From NCBI GenBank assembly GCA_019843655.1, contig JACDQD010000006.1, positions 20,416,246 to 20,480,245 on the forward strand: DNA of 64,000 bases, given 5' to 3'. Positions 25,027-39,590 of this stretch are shown in pieces (position 1 is the stretch's first letter; each line of letters opens with the position of its first letter). The position numbers and the translations under genes are program-made. This DNA comes from Lethocerus indicus. Its lineage: Eukaryota; Arthropoda; Insecta; Hemiptera; Belostomatidae. The notes beneath the pieces are model-generated. The model had not been told where the DNA came from. It searched no databases and was given only the letters and a program-made list of their open reading frames with translations.

Positions 25027-28000
25027 GTTTGTTTCATACAACAGTCGAAAAAACTATCCAATTAATTCAACATATCCTCAACAAAAAGGTCACATTTATA
25101 ACATGATTCGAAATATAAAACAATTGCGGAAATTAAATTATATAAGGGATAAGCATTGACAATATATAAATACTGAAATAGCGATGCACTGCATTGCAGT
25201 GTTGGAACAGGCTGGTACGGGCTTTCATTTTAGTGTTACCCAATTTTTACAGGTCGAGACTGTTGTCCCGTTACCGTTACCAACTCGGCGAGTGTATTAA
25301 TCAATAATTTTATTTAATGGATTTAATGGACACCTTAAAGTAAAATGAGCCTAATGACACGGTGCGCGCTCAGATGTTTGCCAATTGACACTAAATTAAA
25401 CCAGGGGCGATATTGATATTTCCAAAGGCATAAATCATATTTTATCAATCCAAGTTGTAGCCGGGACAAACATTAAACTCTTATCAGATTGTGTATCCGC
25501 AACAGGATGAAGTGTATCTTTTCAGACCGGCTTCGCCGTCCTAAGTTCGATGATTGAACATGTTTTATAAACGGAATAATGTAAACAGATAAGTTCCGGA
25601 GAAAATGTTTTACGAGCCCCCTATTTCTCTCCGTTATTATAATACTATATTCTAGCCTTTCTTCCATTTCCTGTCTGTCATCTTCATTAATTTATGACTA
25701 GAAGAAGTTTTCCCTCTGAGTAGAAAACTTTGTTCTCCGTAATAAGCTATTGCGCCTTAAAATTTAACCCGCTTGTTATTATTAAGAAGTTTCGGTACCG
25801 AGGAAGAATTGTAAATCATGCTGATTAATAAAGTTGTATTTGTATATTTATATAAATCGCGACCGAACATGCAAGATTACTGAAGGAACAAAAAAGTGAT
25901 TTTATTCGTTAATAAATCCCCTCTATTTTGCTTCTCCGAATTTAACAAATGCGAACAATTAATTTTAGTTTATGAAGACGTACATTTGAAAATTACTAGC
26001 GCTAGATAAACAGGCATAACAATTTGAAGTGAATTAAACTAAAAGTTTAAATAATTTCGAAAGTAATTCCAGTTTCTTAACTGCATAATGGTAAGGTCTG
26101 ACTAGCTAGGTTACCTAGTTTCATGAGTACCTTCCCTCGTATTTTTATTTTATTTAAAATAACAGCGGGACGAAAAAGGGAGTTCAACGGTTGCTGTTGT
26201 CCAGATGGAGGACTTTTATTCAAAGATACTTCGAGAATATCCCGTTTTCAGGACGTCAGATGCAAAAGTAAAGAAATAACTCTCTTTATCCCAAATATCG
26301 AAAAAGTCCGGAAGCGCTGAATAAAAAAAAAATAAATAGAAGGGCGTATCGTAAATAAATGGAAGTCCGACGTTGTTCGTCATATTTCCAATTTGATCGG
26401 TTGGTGGTGTTGGAGCGGGGGTGGGACCTTTTGTATCGGCGATATTGAAAAAGCCGTCTGATGTCCGCTTTATTAATACGGGGCCGTTTATTTAGCGGCC
26501 GGGGACGCCAAATTTATTCCCGCTCCGATGCCAAAGGGAGCCGACGCCAGCAAACCTCCCCCGGCAATCCCGGAATACAACAATAATTGTAAATATCCAT
26601 GAACCGGTTTCAATCCCCCCACCCCCCCCCCTTTCATGTACCACGACCGGACGGAAAAATGGCGTTAGCGCGGATTATTTGCCCTATTTCTGGTTTAGAA
26701 CTTATTGAAATCAAAGGTGGGCCCAGATTCTATTCCAAAGGTAAGCATTGGACACGATTCGTAAGTTAATTATCCACATATTATATTTAACCACTAAACT
26801 ACACTAAACATTAAAATACGTACAACGATATATTCGTAACGTCATAAACATAAATGCAAATAGTGTAGGTAAATTTATTTAAGGATAGTGATGGGGAGGA
26901 CTACAGTAATGTCCTTAAATCTGATCACGATCATTACGATTATTATTTAGACCATCATTATTGTCTATTCAACCCTCTGCCAGTAGGTTCGCTTACCTTC
27001 CCGTTTAAATTACAAACAATTCGAGGAAGGATTCCTGAAACACGTTTTTGCTTTTCTAAATTTAAGTATCACTTTACTTTAGATAAAGGGAACCAGCGGT
27101 ATTCCCTATTCCGCGGAAAAATGGAGGCCTACGTAATGGGGAAACGTCGAAATCGATATCAGTTTTAGTGGGCGCAAAACTCCGAGCACGAAATAAGACT
27201 CCCAGTGGCCCACTGACATAGAAATGTCATTCGCAAAAGTCTGATCGTATTATTCAATTCGTTGTGTTTTTCTGGAAGCCCGACGGCCGACTGGGTTGGC
27301 CTGGAATATTTTTAAGGATCGGGACAAAAAAATTATACCGTAGGCAGTGGGTGCTAGATGATTCTTGCCGTCTGTGCCGTCCACTAGAAATGATCATACT
27401 GCTGAAATGAAATTCATTTCATCCGGGAATAGTGTCGACGGTATGAGATTTGACATTTCAACTTTTCAAGCTGTCGACACCAGCGAACGCATTTGAGTTT
27501 GCTACAAGAGAGACAAATCCAAGGCGTAATACGCAACACCTTTCTTTTTGAAACTTGTTTAAATCTCCCGGATGTTCAATCCCCGAAATGGCTTTCCTAG
27601 TTTCAATTACTTGAACGATACCTATTATTGCAAATGTATTATCAATTGCTTTAATTAGTACAAAGGTATTTGTTCATCCCTTAACGGCGATTCCAGAAAC
27701 GAGTTGTAAATCCTCGGGGAGCAATTGCATTTTATCATACCCAATTGGACCTCCGAATCCATTGCGGCTTAAAATATAATTTCGATCTGAATATGTGCGA
27801 CTCACCCCCGAACAGGGTCCAGGCCGGTCTTCGTCCCAAGTGGCCTACAAGCCCACGCTGGCTTATTGAAATGGGCCCACAAGTGATATCATTTCTGTGG
27901 CCATGTTAATAACCGAGATTATTAATTTCGTTAAGTATATTATTGGCGTTAAGTGGTACTTAATGCTACGAGTCCAAACCGAGTCTCAAAGAATTTATAT

Positions 28001-30444
28001 TGTAGGCTGTTTAGTTTCTAACTGCAATGTTAAAGTCGGCAGGAATGTAGATGACACCGCGACGTTAATACTTGATAATTTAAATTCGAAAATAGTTTTT
28101 AAACGATTATCCCCCCCCCCCGCGCTTAATTTATAAATAGTGGCCGTACCGCATTTCCGACGGCAGCGACTCGAAAATATTATTTGTTTTTCCGAGAAGT
28201 GTTCGCCGCGTTTTATCCAGGGGCGAAATAGCCGACAAAGGAAGGCTTCCGACCGCTCGATGTAAAGGGGAGTGTTCGAAAAAAAGGCCGAACACAAACA
28301 ATAATATTTTGGCTTCGGTCGGCGCGTTTTTGGAGGAGCCCGCACAACTCCGCGGTCGGGCAAACCGGCATTTCAATTCGCTCCCGGCGCCTCCTACAAC
28401 CGGCTCCCTGCTCAGCTCAGCTAATCTGATCGAACCCCTCGTACACGATTTGATGAAAATCGAATACAATTTTATGCTGCGAAAAAATTTACGTATAATA
28501 TGGCCGCAACAAAATTTTGGTTGTATTCATTATAATTTCATCGCTCCCGGTTTTTGTTCGCCAATCTGATAAATAACTGAATTCTCCGCTGTTAACGTCT
28601 CATTTAATATTTAAATTTTATATATATAACTTTTTGAAGTACGTTTCTTTCCCCCGTAATATTCAGTGTCAACATTGTAGCGGCAATTTCAGGTAGTCAC
28701 GAATGATGAATATTAATAAGTTAATTAAAATATGATTGTCAGGAAGTGAAACAAATATACTGCCGAATCTATAGAAAAAAGAACAGCGCTGTCTGTTGAA
28801 TGTTTGTAATCTGATAATAATATCCGAGGTTGCTTGTTGTTTGTCTCTAAAATTAAATCCAGTTCGTGGAAACCCGACGATGGGAGGGTGGGGGTTGAAA
28901 CTTCCTTGAAAACGCTATTGATGTTCTCCCCCCGGCCCCTCTTGTTAATTAGTTCGTATAACTTAAGAGCATCCGAGTGTACATACGTTTACGGTAAGAT
29001 TGACTTGGCAGGGCCGATCATCTTGGCTCGTTTGGTGGGTGTGGTTTGGGGGGAGGGGGTGGATAAATTTAGGCCTAAATGCACTCTCGAAGTACTAGGT
29101 CGTGCTGTTCGCCGGGTTCTAAACACCGCAATTTGATACCACCGGTTGACAGTAACCGGTTATTTTAGTTTCAGATTGCTGCAGAATTTCTCTTCCGCCA
29201 ATTCTACCTTTCTATACAAGAATACAATAAGCCCGTTTTATTCATTTTTTGACGAATTAATGTTGAAAATATGTTAATATACAAAAGAATTGTAACATCC
29301 ACCTATTATTTTAGTTACTCGAAAATTTATATTTCCACTTACTTGTATTTACCGGTAAAAATTGGTTCAGTTAAACATTAGTGAAATAATTTTTTGTATT
29401 GAATTATTCGCTTTGAATAATTTTTTTGGTAGGAAGTACTTATATACTAGTACATAGACTAGTTGGCGATTATCCTCCCATCCACCCATCGCTTTTGTAG
29501 TTATATGCACTGTTGTCTAATGCATTTCCGACAGGTTTCCAAATTGGGATCCTTAAACTGCGATAATTTGACTTGTACTGCGGAGTGGGACCAGTTACGG
29601 CAGACTCTCGTTAGTCGTTTCGCCCCCTTCTATGGAATCTAATCCCTCGTGTTTCCGTATTTCCCTATACCAGTGGCGGTATTTTCCTAACCTTTCCCCC
29701 CCTCCTCCCACCTCCCGCGGCATCTTTTTAATGAACCCTCCAACCCTGGCGGGAGGGTGGCTGGTTTATTTGTTAAGAAAACTCGTGAAGACGGAAACGT
29801 ACAATACGTTCCAGAAACCGGTTTCGGTACTCACTTCCCTCCACCATTTTGTTTGAGGGTAAATATATGCGTACCTTCCAGACGAGTGTAGACAGTCGTT
29901 GGAAATGTTAACTAAACACGCCTAATTTAAACGTCCGGACAATATATTCGTAATGGCGAGTTTTCATACTTTAACAACTCCACGAAATCGTACGTGTAAA
30001 AATTCAAATTTCATCTCCGTATATAGCAAATTCCAAAATAATTCAATTGCGACACGGTTACGATAAATTGGAAAAATGGGTTTCTAGTCTTACTATATAT
30101 AAATCCTGTGCTTATAATTAAGTCCATAAATACGTACTATATTTTTTTTATTCTAATTATTCCTACGGCCCCCCTTACATTGATTCGAATACCCGGTTGC
30201 GGGTCTTGTCGGTTGTACTGTTACGTCCCAAATTGCCGAAACGCACGATATACATCCGAACCCACGATATATCCACTCGGCGTATATTTACGACGTTTAG
30301 TATTCAGCGGGCGAAATCTCGAATGCGGCCGAAGGAACCCCGCACAGCCGTTTTCTGAAAAGTTCCCCCGAAGTGGGAATAAGATATGACTCGTAAGGGT
30401 TGGACTCTCGACTAGGGGCCGGGGAACGGTTAAACGGGTCGTTA

Positions 30445-30474
30445 GGGGGGATGAAGGGAAGGGAATGGAAGGGG
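30445..30474 (+). other. Predicted G-quadruplex motif
   Basis: Four guanine runs (6, 3, 3 and 4 bases) are separated by loops of 5, 2 and 7 bases, satisfying the usual G3+N1-7 pattern. The longer loops make it weaker than the motif at 5210-5232. Confidence 0.6.
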
Positions 30475-33112
30475 ATCCTTGGGGTCGCGGGGATGTGAGA
30501 GGGCGGCGTCAGTTGCAGGGGCGGGGATTCTGGCGCTGAGGATTTGAGCGGTGGACGCCAATATTAATTGTGCCCTCCTCTCTAGCGGCGTGGCGACACC
30601 TCCTCTCTAACACTGACACGTTTATTCGCCGGTCGGACGGAAATTTACGAGCGCCGGTGACGTTTTGAAATGTGCCGCCGGTGCTGAAAAACCCCGCCTG
30701 GGGCCCGCTACTCTCATTTTCGATATTGCCTCCGCTGAAATGAGAGCCAGTTTGGATGAACAAGTTTAAGAAATAACTCTCCGCGACTTGGGGAGCGTTA
30801 CTATAATTTGATCACGCGTGACAGTTGTCACGTAGAAACTTCGTATTGTGACTTTTTCCTATGCTTATGCAGGTTTTCCTATTGCTAAAATAAAGAAATG
30901 AATGACTTATGCACCCAGATATCCTCCAAAGATAAACATAGAAGTCTACATTTATGATTTTTAGAGGTATTTTTTCCATTTTTGTCGGTTCTGATCATTG
31001 GATATTAATGGAACACAAGAGTTCCTCCGTATTTTGAATCATTATCGACAAATTAATTTACTCTTCCGTTAACGCAATTGGAGGTCAGGAATTCGCAGAT
31101 TTTAGAATATCGCACATTTGCGCTCAGTACGCATGTATGTATGTGATATTTTGAACAAAATAAAAGGGGTATATTAGGGGGGAATATTTTCAGAAAACTA
31201 ATTTAACGCCTGCATCGAGGCGGATTGCGAGACGCACAGTTTCTATTTTCATTGGGGGATATCAGTCATCGCTGTTGTAATGGAATATCAACTACTTTGT
31301 CTTTTGTTTTGATGGCTTTAAGTACCGAGAAACTTCGTTAACGAGACTAACTAAGGGGAGTTCGAAATTGGAATGGCTGAGAACGCTTTGTTAGAAGATA
31401 GACAACGTACGGAGGTGCCTTGATATCTCCTTACGGGCTCTTAAACCTTTGAAGAATGCCAGTAACCGTTTCTCTTGTCACAGTATACCTTTATCCTATT
31501 CGGATTCCAGGCGATAAATAATTTAAGCGGTTCTTCGTAAGACGGCGTTTTCCGAAAGAAAACCGCTCCTTCGAATACTCGCACAACAACCAGTTTTAGT
31601 TCAAATTTACTGTGAAAACCAATTAGATCAGTATCTGTGATGTACACTATTTCTACTACAACTGGTAATAAGTTATAGTTTATGATCAGAACTCGAATGA
31701 TAATTATAAATCAGTTTGGTAGTTTGTTCCGTGTTAATTGCTTCCTAAACGCAAATAAAACTGCAGTTATGAGACCGCCGTTGTCGAACGCAGAGTGGCG
31801 AGATGCCCACATGTAATGATGTCTAATTGACGTAGTCACTTTTTATTATCGTCTTTAATACTTTATTACGAGTTTTTTTATGAATCATGGAAAAATGATA
31901 CCGGGTGATACATAAACTATGATACGGACGAGCGTATTAGCCAGACTAATAGCTCGGTATTCCATTCTTGGTTATATAACCAAGATATTCGCAGGGAACG
32001 GGTATTAGCCGATAATGGGCCGTGGGTCTGGTGTCTGTCCCCAGTAATAAAGACGAATTGCCTCAGCTGACATAAACCACCCCAGCTTTATTCACAACTA
32101 AATGGGCCGCCGCTACCTTCCAGCTGGCGGTCGTTTCACACTTTTACGCAACGGACAAATTAGTTAATTTTAAAGGTGTTAAAAAATAATTTACTTCGCC
32201 CGAAATCCATGTCCCGGTTTAGTGATTTTTAGAAAACAAAAAGAAGAGATTCGTTGATGGGGCTCGAAGTTTTAATTTTTTTAACCTATAAATTATTAAC
32301 TGAATTGCACTGACTATGACGGGGAGACACCGAAATCGATCTATTGTACCAAATCTGCATGGCAAAATCGCACGGATATAAATACATAACAAGAATACAT
32401 AAAATAATACATAAGTGTAACTATACGTTTAAACAAATATCTGATCTGTTAGTCAAAATTAATTAAAACAAAATAACCTTCCAGCTGTATAATCCTTGGT
32501 TAGGAAATGTTGCGTACATTTTTAGGAAACGCGGAAGAGGAAATTCAAATTGTAGATAATATATTGTAGGTTCTTAAAACTGCAGTATATCACAAGCTGA
32601 CGCCATCGTTATATACGGCGGAGGCGCGCTTTTAAAACCTCGCTCGTAAGCGTTCGTCAAGTTTCGGACCGTCGGAAACAACGTAGTACCGCAAAATTAC
32701 AATATCGGAACCTCGGTGCGATGGGAGGCGGTGGCGGCAGGGTGGTGGGGGGACGGGGGAATTAATGCGTTTATTTATGGGTGAAGACGTTGTAGCATCG
32801 GCGGATAAACATGTCGGTTAGTAGATATTAATTAGGAACATAGTGCGTTCGGTGTCCCTCGCTGCGCGCTGCTGTTCCGCCCCCCAACAAACTTCCTTCT
32901 CCTCCCCGTACTACATCTTCCCTCCCGGCCCCAACCCGACCTTACATCGCCCCGCTCCCTTTCAGCCCCGTCTTCCCTAAGTAATTGAACGTCCCGCTCT
33001 TGCCCCACTCCGAACAGGAAACGAAAAACCTGACACTGGCTCATTTAGTTCCGATAGATCGGGGGAAATATTTACCCGGTAACACTGACGAGAGGCAGCT
33101 TCAAGCTGTACA

Positions 33113-33145
33113 GTGAGAAGCTAAACCGGTCTTGCATAAGACAGA
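33113..33145 (+). repeat. Degraded copy of the foldback-family arm
   Basis: The segment GTGAGAAGCTAAACCGGTCT followed by TGCATAAGACAG aligns with the GTGAGCAGCCGAAACCGGTC core of the family arm, with several substitutions and one or two indels. The ordered match over about 33 bases supports homology, but the copy is old or partial. Confidence 0.45.
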
Positions 33146-33352
33146 AAAATTTAATTAATTATATAATGTGACCAGGATATAGCGGCTATTTTGTCCTGTT
33201 ACACACCAAATTATATATTCTTAATTTCTTCGTTAAATTAAAAATTTTGTTTCCCGTAAATAATAATGTCGATATAATTTGGACATTTTTTTAATGCCGA
33301 CCCCAGCACTGGTTATCTACTCCCAATTTATATATCCGTTTTAGTTCCACGC

Positions 33353-33366
33353 AGCGCGATCGCGCT
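33353..33366. repeat. 14-bp perfect palindrome AGCGCGATCGCGCT
   Basis: A self-complementary 14-mer in an otherwise mixed-composition region. Another hairpin built from the same GCGC units lies about 210 bases downstream (GAAGCGC at 33566-33572, GCGCTTC at 33577-33583). No known function is assigned. Confidence 0.6.
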
Positions 33367-33826
33367 CTTTGCCTACTGTGGTGAACCGTCTCGCTCTTTT
33401 TGGTCACGATCGTCAATTCGCAACGCACTCGGTTCAGAATGTATCTCAGAGTTTCCTCTCGTAATTACAAATTTTCTTTCAAATAATCGTAAACAACCTG
33501 CATAATTAGCTGTCTTTCTTTAAGACATTAAGATGCAAAAGTACATTTCTCGGAGATAAACGAAGGAAGCGCTATCGCGCTTCATGGCACAATCCGACAC
33601 GGATTTTTATAAACCCCTGGCACTAAAACGGTTAAGTGAGAACTGTGTTGTCTTTGTATAAAGTAGAACTGTATCTCTCGACTGATTGCAGAGCGTGCAT
33701 TCCGCCCGTTCGGTTGGAACCGATATTATTAGTCTAGCGCCAGCGGAGATAGTTGGAACACGCGAGCGTGGTGACATTCCATCAGTGGGACCGAGATAAT
33801 TCATGGCCGCTGTGATAGAGCATTCT

Positions 33827-33843
33827 GCGGCATCTGCTGGCTG
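33827..33843 (-). promoter_or_regulatory. CTCF-like motif
   Basis: Read on the minus strand, this is CAGCCAGCAGATGCCGC, one base away from the CCAGCAGATGGCGC form of the CTCF core. A single near-match in 64 kb can easily arise by chance, so it is recorded at low confidence only. Confidence 0.2.
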
Positions 33844-36800
33844 AAAGCACTTGTCTGTCGGCCCGCCAACCGATTGCCGGCTATGGAGGCGGACGGAAAC
33901 TATTTCAAAGACGGATCAGCCGAACGCGTACGGTTCAATTGCGTAACTTTCGGCCCCCGCCCGCCTGCCTCAGTTGCAATTTCGATTCGCCCGGATTACT
34001 ATTGATTTTTACGAAATTTGTGTATAAATTACGTGTTCATTACCAATTTAGCAGTTGGAAGAAAAACACTCCACAAGAACTAAAGTTTTTTTAAATTTTG
34101 AAGATACCAAGTGGTTTCAGATCAAGTTCTATCATCAGGATTGAGGGAGGTTAATATTTGCACAAGCTAATATTTCTCACAGTGAAAACATTAAATGTGT
34201 ATGTTTCTGTACTTTTTTATTTTTACCGTATCCATTAAGTTTGGAACCTCGAATTTCAATACTGTAGGACGCTTTGATTTATTTGATTGTACATGAGCAG
34301 TTTGCTTTCAGGTGTTTCGACCGAGTCCCCGTGTCCGGATTCAATGTAACACTTTCAGCTGCGCGTTTACTCCGCATCATCGGTTGTAGGTAAGAGAAAT
34401 TGCGGGTGGTGGACGTCGTTTCCTACCGACGTGGGTTTCTAATTATTATTTCCAATCCGCTTTCTAATTGTTTTTCTCCCTTTCTTGGTTTGGAACAGAA
34501 CATCAATTTAAGATGCCCGTTTTGGGCCCCCAAAGGTGTAATTTCACCACTCTTACGGTATCCAATCGCACCAATTTATTTCGTCCTATACTAGAGTGGT
34601 CAATATTCTCGAAATAAAGCAATGGGTCACTTATGCATTGAGGATGCCGATGAAGCGTCTTCTCTGGACTGTTACTGTCTCTCCGGAGGGCCTAAAACGC
34701 TGCAGGGGTTGTGGAGAAGCCTATACATACTAGTCTAGTATATGTCCGAAGCAAAAATCAGATTTATTATATTAATTACTATAATAATTGCTATAATTAA
34801 TGGCCCTGAGTTAGACTACGTTTCTTTTATCAGTATCATTAAGTTATCTTGTACTGCAACAGCCGGTATTTAGCTGTAAGTGCTTCAGCACATTACTATC
34901 GGAACGCTACCGACAACGGTTGGAGGCAGAAAATCGAACCGGCGATGATAGCGGTGACTATTTATTCGAACGAAATTTTTTTTTTGTAATTCGCTACAGA
35001 AAAATAAAGCGGCCGCCGTCTGTCCGGGTATCGTTCGATTAGTTGGACCGGTCGGATGGGCCTGGGGCCTCGCCCCAATATCAAATATTTATCGAGAGCC
35101 CCCCGAGAATGGCCCCAACCACCCCACGTGGGGGGGCGGGAGGGGGCGCTCCCCGCGGGAGCGTTTTTATTATTGGGCAGGATTCCCCTCTGTTAGGCCC
35201 ATTCCATTATTCGGATCCGCTACCGATTCCGAGGCGGAAGAAAGAAATTGTCCGAAAGGGTTTTACAGTGCGACCCGGCTCCGGCTCACTATTTTCTGGC
35301 CCCTTTATTGTTCTGGAATTTCTCGATAGCGTATTTAAATTAGCGCCGGTTTGTTCAATGGATTTCGGGTGTTAACGGGTGAGACACGTTCTTTGTATAT
35401 ACCTTGAAATATAATTTTTACTTTAGTTATTATTATTCTAATTCGAAGATGATATTTCTACATTTAGTATATGTACGTTAAATGCAATATTTATTTCTAC
35501 ATTTTATTTCCCGGAGGAGTTCCTTTTCCTTTATCTTGCTACTCAACTTTAATAATTGTTAACAGAGTTAATACATGTTTAATTTAATAATAGAGGTCGA
35601 TTAGTGGTTGCAAGTTGGTTTATATAAGCATTATTTGAGACCCTGTCAATCCCAGTCAATGCAGCTAACCTGTATAGGGTTCAAACTTTTACTTGGTACA
35701 AATTATAACATTGCTAGTCTTATCAGTGGATATCTTTTTGGGGGCGTTGGTTCTCTGGACCTGTAAAGCAGGAAGAAATAATACACCCACAGTCTCCTAA
35801 AAGGTAATCATCTTCGACGGAAAACACAATATTTGGATTAGCTTCTAATAAAAACAGAAGCGATATCTGAAAAACCGCAGGCCCCTTATTCCCGTATTAT
35901 TTTTATTCTTACACCGAAACCTCCTCATTCCCCAATATCGGGCGAAATACTATCTTATTTTGATCCTCCGGTAAATTCTAATAAAAACCCTAATAAGGTT
36001 CCTCGATTACTTTATCGGCAACGCTTTGGTGAATGTTATTTAGTGTTTACAGTATTTCCGATTATTCTATTTTTGTTTATTTAATTCGAATTTCTAACGA
36101 CATTTGTACATTCAGAGAGTACGATGGATGTATTGCAAGTGGAAACGATATCAATTCCAAAGGATCCCTATTCTTTTCGTACTCTAATTTAATTAGCACA
36201 TAGTAGCACAACGGTCGGACGGTGGCCGTTACTTGAGGATTCGGCGTAGGGCAATCACGGTGTTGAGGATGGATGCGTGATTTTTACGCGTAGTATCCTC
36301 CCTCCGGCGAGGTCTAAAAACCGTTCCGATAGTCGGCGGGTAATTCCTCGGACAAAGGGCTTTAGAATTGAACTGTTGTGGCTGGTCGGAGGGTTGAGGC
36401 GCCTCCCAAACGCTACTTAGGAGCCCATTCTTCCCGGATCACTTCCCTCGCGCGCTTTTATCTCTTCCAGGGCTTGGTGTGCTCAAACCGGCCGCCCGGA
36501 TACTCCCCCTCCCCCTAATACCTTAATAATGCCCCGGGAGCAGTGGGGGTACCTTATCGGAAAAGGAAATATTGTTTTTTTTTTGTTTTTTTCTTTCGGC
36601 CCGACCCTTCGCCGTTTTATTGGCCCCCGGATTTTCCGGTCGGTCGACCCCGCGGACTTCATAACGGCGGCTACTCTGGGCGGTACTCGAAATTGGGGAT
36701 ATTTAGTCTATAGAGGGTGAACGGTGGTGAATGGACCAGGTATTTCTTGAGACAATTAGACGGCCGGTTAGTGGTTAGTGATGGTGGAACAATTCGGCAA

Positions 36801-39499
36801 TTAGCCGTCGTCAGGATGTCGCCTTAGTGTACATCCTTTTAGCGCTATGACTATCATTGTACATCGGTAGTATCTGTAGGTTCATAATGGCCAGAATAAC
36901 CACGGGCCGCAGTGGAAGTCATAGTATTAATGGCGGTGAACTTCAAGTGAACTCACTGCATCAATCCCAACAATTGAAATTGTTAAATGAGTGAATTGGA
37001 TGAGTGTAACTTAACTCCTAGAGTGTTTTGTTATTTCCTCAATTATTAATATACAGGTAGCAGGCCGCAGTTAGCAAATCCTTAAGAAGGAAACATTTCC
37101 TGATACACAATGATAAGTTAAATATGACCAGTGTACAGTAGGAAGTACCGTACTACAAACTATTAATTTCTATTTAATTCCGAAGCCCACCCACTAATTT
37201 TCATATCCTAAATGTGGCTAATTGTGACATTGGCGGATAGGGCGAATGACAGTATAAATCATGTATTTCATATTACGTAGAATACCAGGGATGTATAGAA
37301 TTGTTGGAAATAATTCATCTACCAGGAGACATCACTCGCAGTTACTTCTTTGCATATCGTGTATTGTAGATGTATGTAAATGTACATTGCCCTAAGGTAT
37401 AGAAAATGTCGATTTTCTGTTGCTGACGGCAAATACTGCGAAACCCCGAACCTCCAACTGCGTTACTCAGCGGTTGGAACTTTTCGGGAGCGTTCCGCTT
37501 GAACTGAGCCAGCTGTTCCGATTCCTGTACTGCCAAGGATGGAAAAATGCAGGTCATCGAATTCAATTTTTCTGGGTATGTTTTCTTCCCAGTTATTCAG
37601 TTTACGTTAGCATTTTCCGCGCCGGGGATGAGCGTGTGGGAACGGGCGCTATTCCCATACGCAACAGACAAACGTTATTGTGAAATAGCCAGTACTCTTT
37701 CTAAATGTTGGAAATATTTGTATCAATGCCAATTTGAAACTATTATAAACCTTTCCTTATTATAAACTTTTTAGAATTTTCCCACTGATTACAATATTAC
37801 ATTAACTAAATTATGTTGGATTGAATATATTTCATCGTGCCGTCTAAAATATAATTTTTCGACAATGCCAGATACATGCATTTGTAAAGGTAAGGTGAAA
37901 GCTCAGTTATTAAGGAGAGCCATAATTTATAATAATTTAACGGGCCGGGATTTGTAGACATTTGAGGGCGAGGCCGGGTTTCATGGCTGTCAGGATTATG
38001 TCCTCTCGGGAGATCCTGTCCGAGCGGTTTCGGCCCGAGAGGATTTCTCTCCCGTTGGAATTGTACGTCGGAGGACGATTTGAATTAATGTTCGGGAAAC
38101 ATGGAAAGCGGTGTAGTCCGGTGTTCCTCGGCGGGCACGTGTGGTCCGTAGGTGGTTCCCGTACACGACTTACGCGCTCCAAATCTGGTACCCGCCCTAT
38201 TCCACTTAACGGTAAACGCTCCGCCGGCAAAGAATGTCCTAATTCCATGCTGATTTCGGTATACAATTCATGCCAACCGCCTCTTGTAGTAGGTAGACAG
38301 TATTCATAATTTGTATGATGTCATTTGCACAAATCATTGTTGAAAGAATATAAACATCAAAAGTATTAAGAAAGAAGGTAAAAGAGAAATTATTTCAATT
38401 TACACAGGTTCAATTTCAATGTTGTTGATTTAACGGAATCCTACTATCGACAAAATGATCCTTAAACATGATTTTATATCTGTGTATATCCCGGGTTTGG
38501 TTATAATTACATTTTCCACTTTTTATTCAAGTGCTCCATCAAATTACACCACATTGGTGTACGCACAGAAAAATGTGTTTAATACGCCAAGCAGTCTTCT
38601 ACAAACTTTTAATTTTATCGGACTACCGGTCGCCAGTTTTTATTATAATCTGACCAGTTCAGAATATTTTGTGAAATAGGGGCTTACTTTGCAACAAACA
38701 TAGCGGAGCGAGAAATCTGCCTCGTCCTATCGGCTTATTTTCCGGAATTTCGTTTCTGCTCCCGGCCCAGGGTGTCAGCGGGGTGGAGGGGCTTGACGAA
38801 TACCGTGGGGGAGGGATTGTGTCGGATTGTAAATTTTACGTCGTTCATCTGTCGTCCCCCAGCGCGGTTTTCCAACCGAATCCATTCGAACGTATCATTC
38901 ATTCGCGACTGGGTCCGGGTCGGGAAACGGCAAACGAAGTGCTCAGTCTGAGAAAGAAAATTTACCACGAGATAAGATAATTCTTTGTTGTATTGATCAA
39001 CATCCGCGTATGCGCTTTTGATTTCGCGAATCGCAAGTCACAAAAAATTTTGTTGGTCCGTAAATTTCGTTGCATTAGCAAAAGTTCGATTAATATGTTG
39101 CGTCACATTAAACCCATATGTCCCCGAAGTCAGATTTTTTTTATTATTTACGCGACTACATTTTTAGGCTGATATGTGCTGTTTAAAGACTACATAAACT
39201 GTGTAGATGATAAAGTGTATTTGTTACTGATGCATTGGGAAATATAATAATACTATATTAGAATAAGAAGAATTGATTCATATTTAAATGTAATATTGAA
39301 CAAACCCATAATTATACCGCTCTTGTATATTTGAACCCTGAATTGATTAGTGTACTACAAATTAATTTTACGTTTATTAACGTTGTGATTATGACCAGTT
39401 CAGCTGAAAAGAATTGGAAAATTTGTATTCCTCTACTGATGGTTTTCCGTAATTGTCTAGTTTGGGGGATATATAGTATGGGGTGAGAATTGCCATCTC

Positions 39500-39590
39500 T
39501 GCATATATCCAGTGGCCTGAAGTGGAATCGAACCAGCGACCAACAATGGCCGGAACGGTCCTGTCGATAGCGCTACCGGGGCGGCACACC
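39500..39590 (-). mobile_element. tRNA-derived SINE fragment (tRNA-like head)
   Basis: On the minus strand a perfect RNA polymerase III B-box, GGTTCGATTCC, lies at 39524-39534. An A-box-like TAGCGCTATCG lies at 39565-39575, giving roughly normal A-to-B spacing in the order expected of a tRNA. Flanking bases are GGTCGCT before the B-box and GCCGCCCCGG before the A-box. The acceptor and anticodon arms do not fold into a clean cloverleaf, so a functional tRNA is unlikely and a tRNA-headed SINE is the better reading. Its body may continue toward 39400. I cannot define the 3' end or a target-site duplication. Confidence 0.5.

Larger units (their letters stand above)
25027..39499. other. Gene-free stretch, no coding exon recognised
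   Basis: No convincing exon is seen. The stretch includes GC-rich patches (about 28290-28450, 30390-30760, 32690-32960, 35040-35170, 36400-36560) and cytosine homopolymers at 26622-26631 and 28111-28121. G-rich strands at 29025-29065, 30445-30474 and 32720-32760 could form quadruplexes. A 78-base interval at 34312-34389 is bracketed by splice-like signals but encodes nothing recognisable; it is discussed as a finding. Confidence 0.5.

Noticed and set aside
29025..29065. G-rich stretch as a telomere-like or satellite repeat
   Set aside because: The guanine runs are irregular and not tandem copies of one unit; it is at most a weak quadruplex motif.
39500..39590. Functional tRNA gene
   Set aside because: Only the A and B boxes fit; acceptor and anticodon stems do not pair properly, so a SINE head is more likely.
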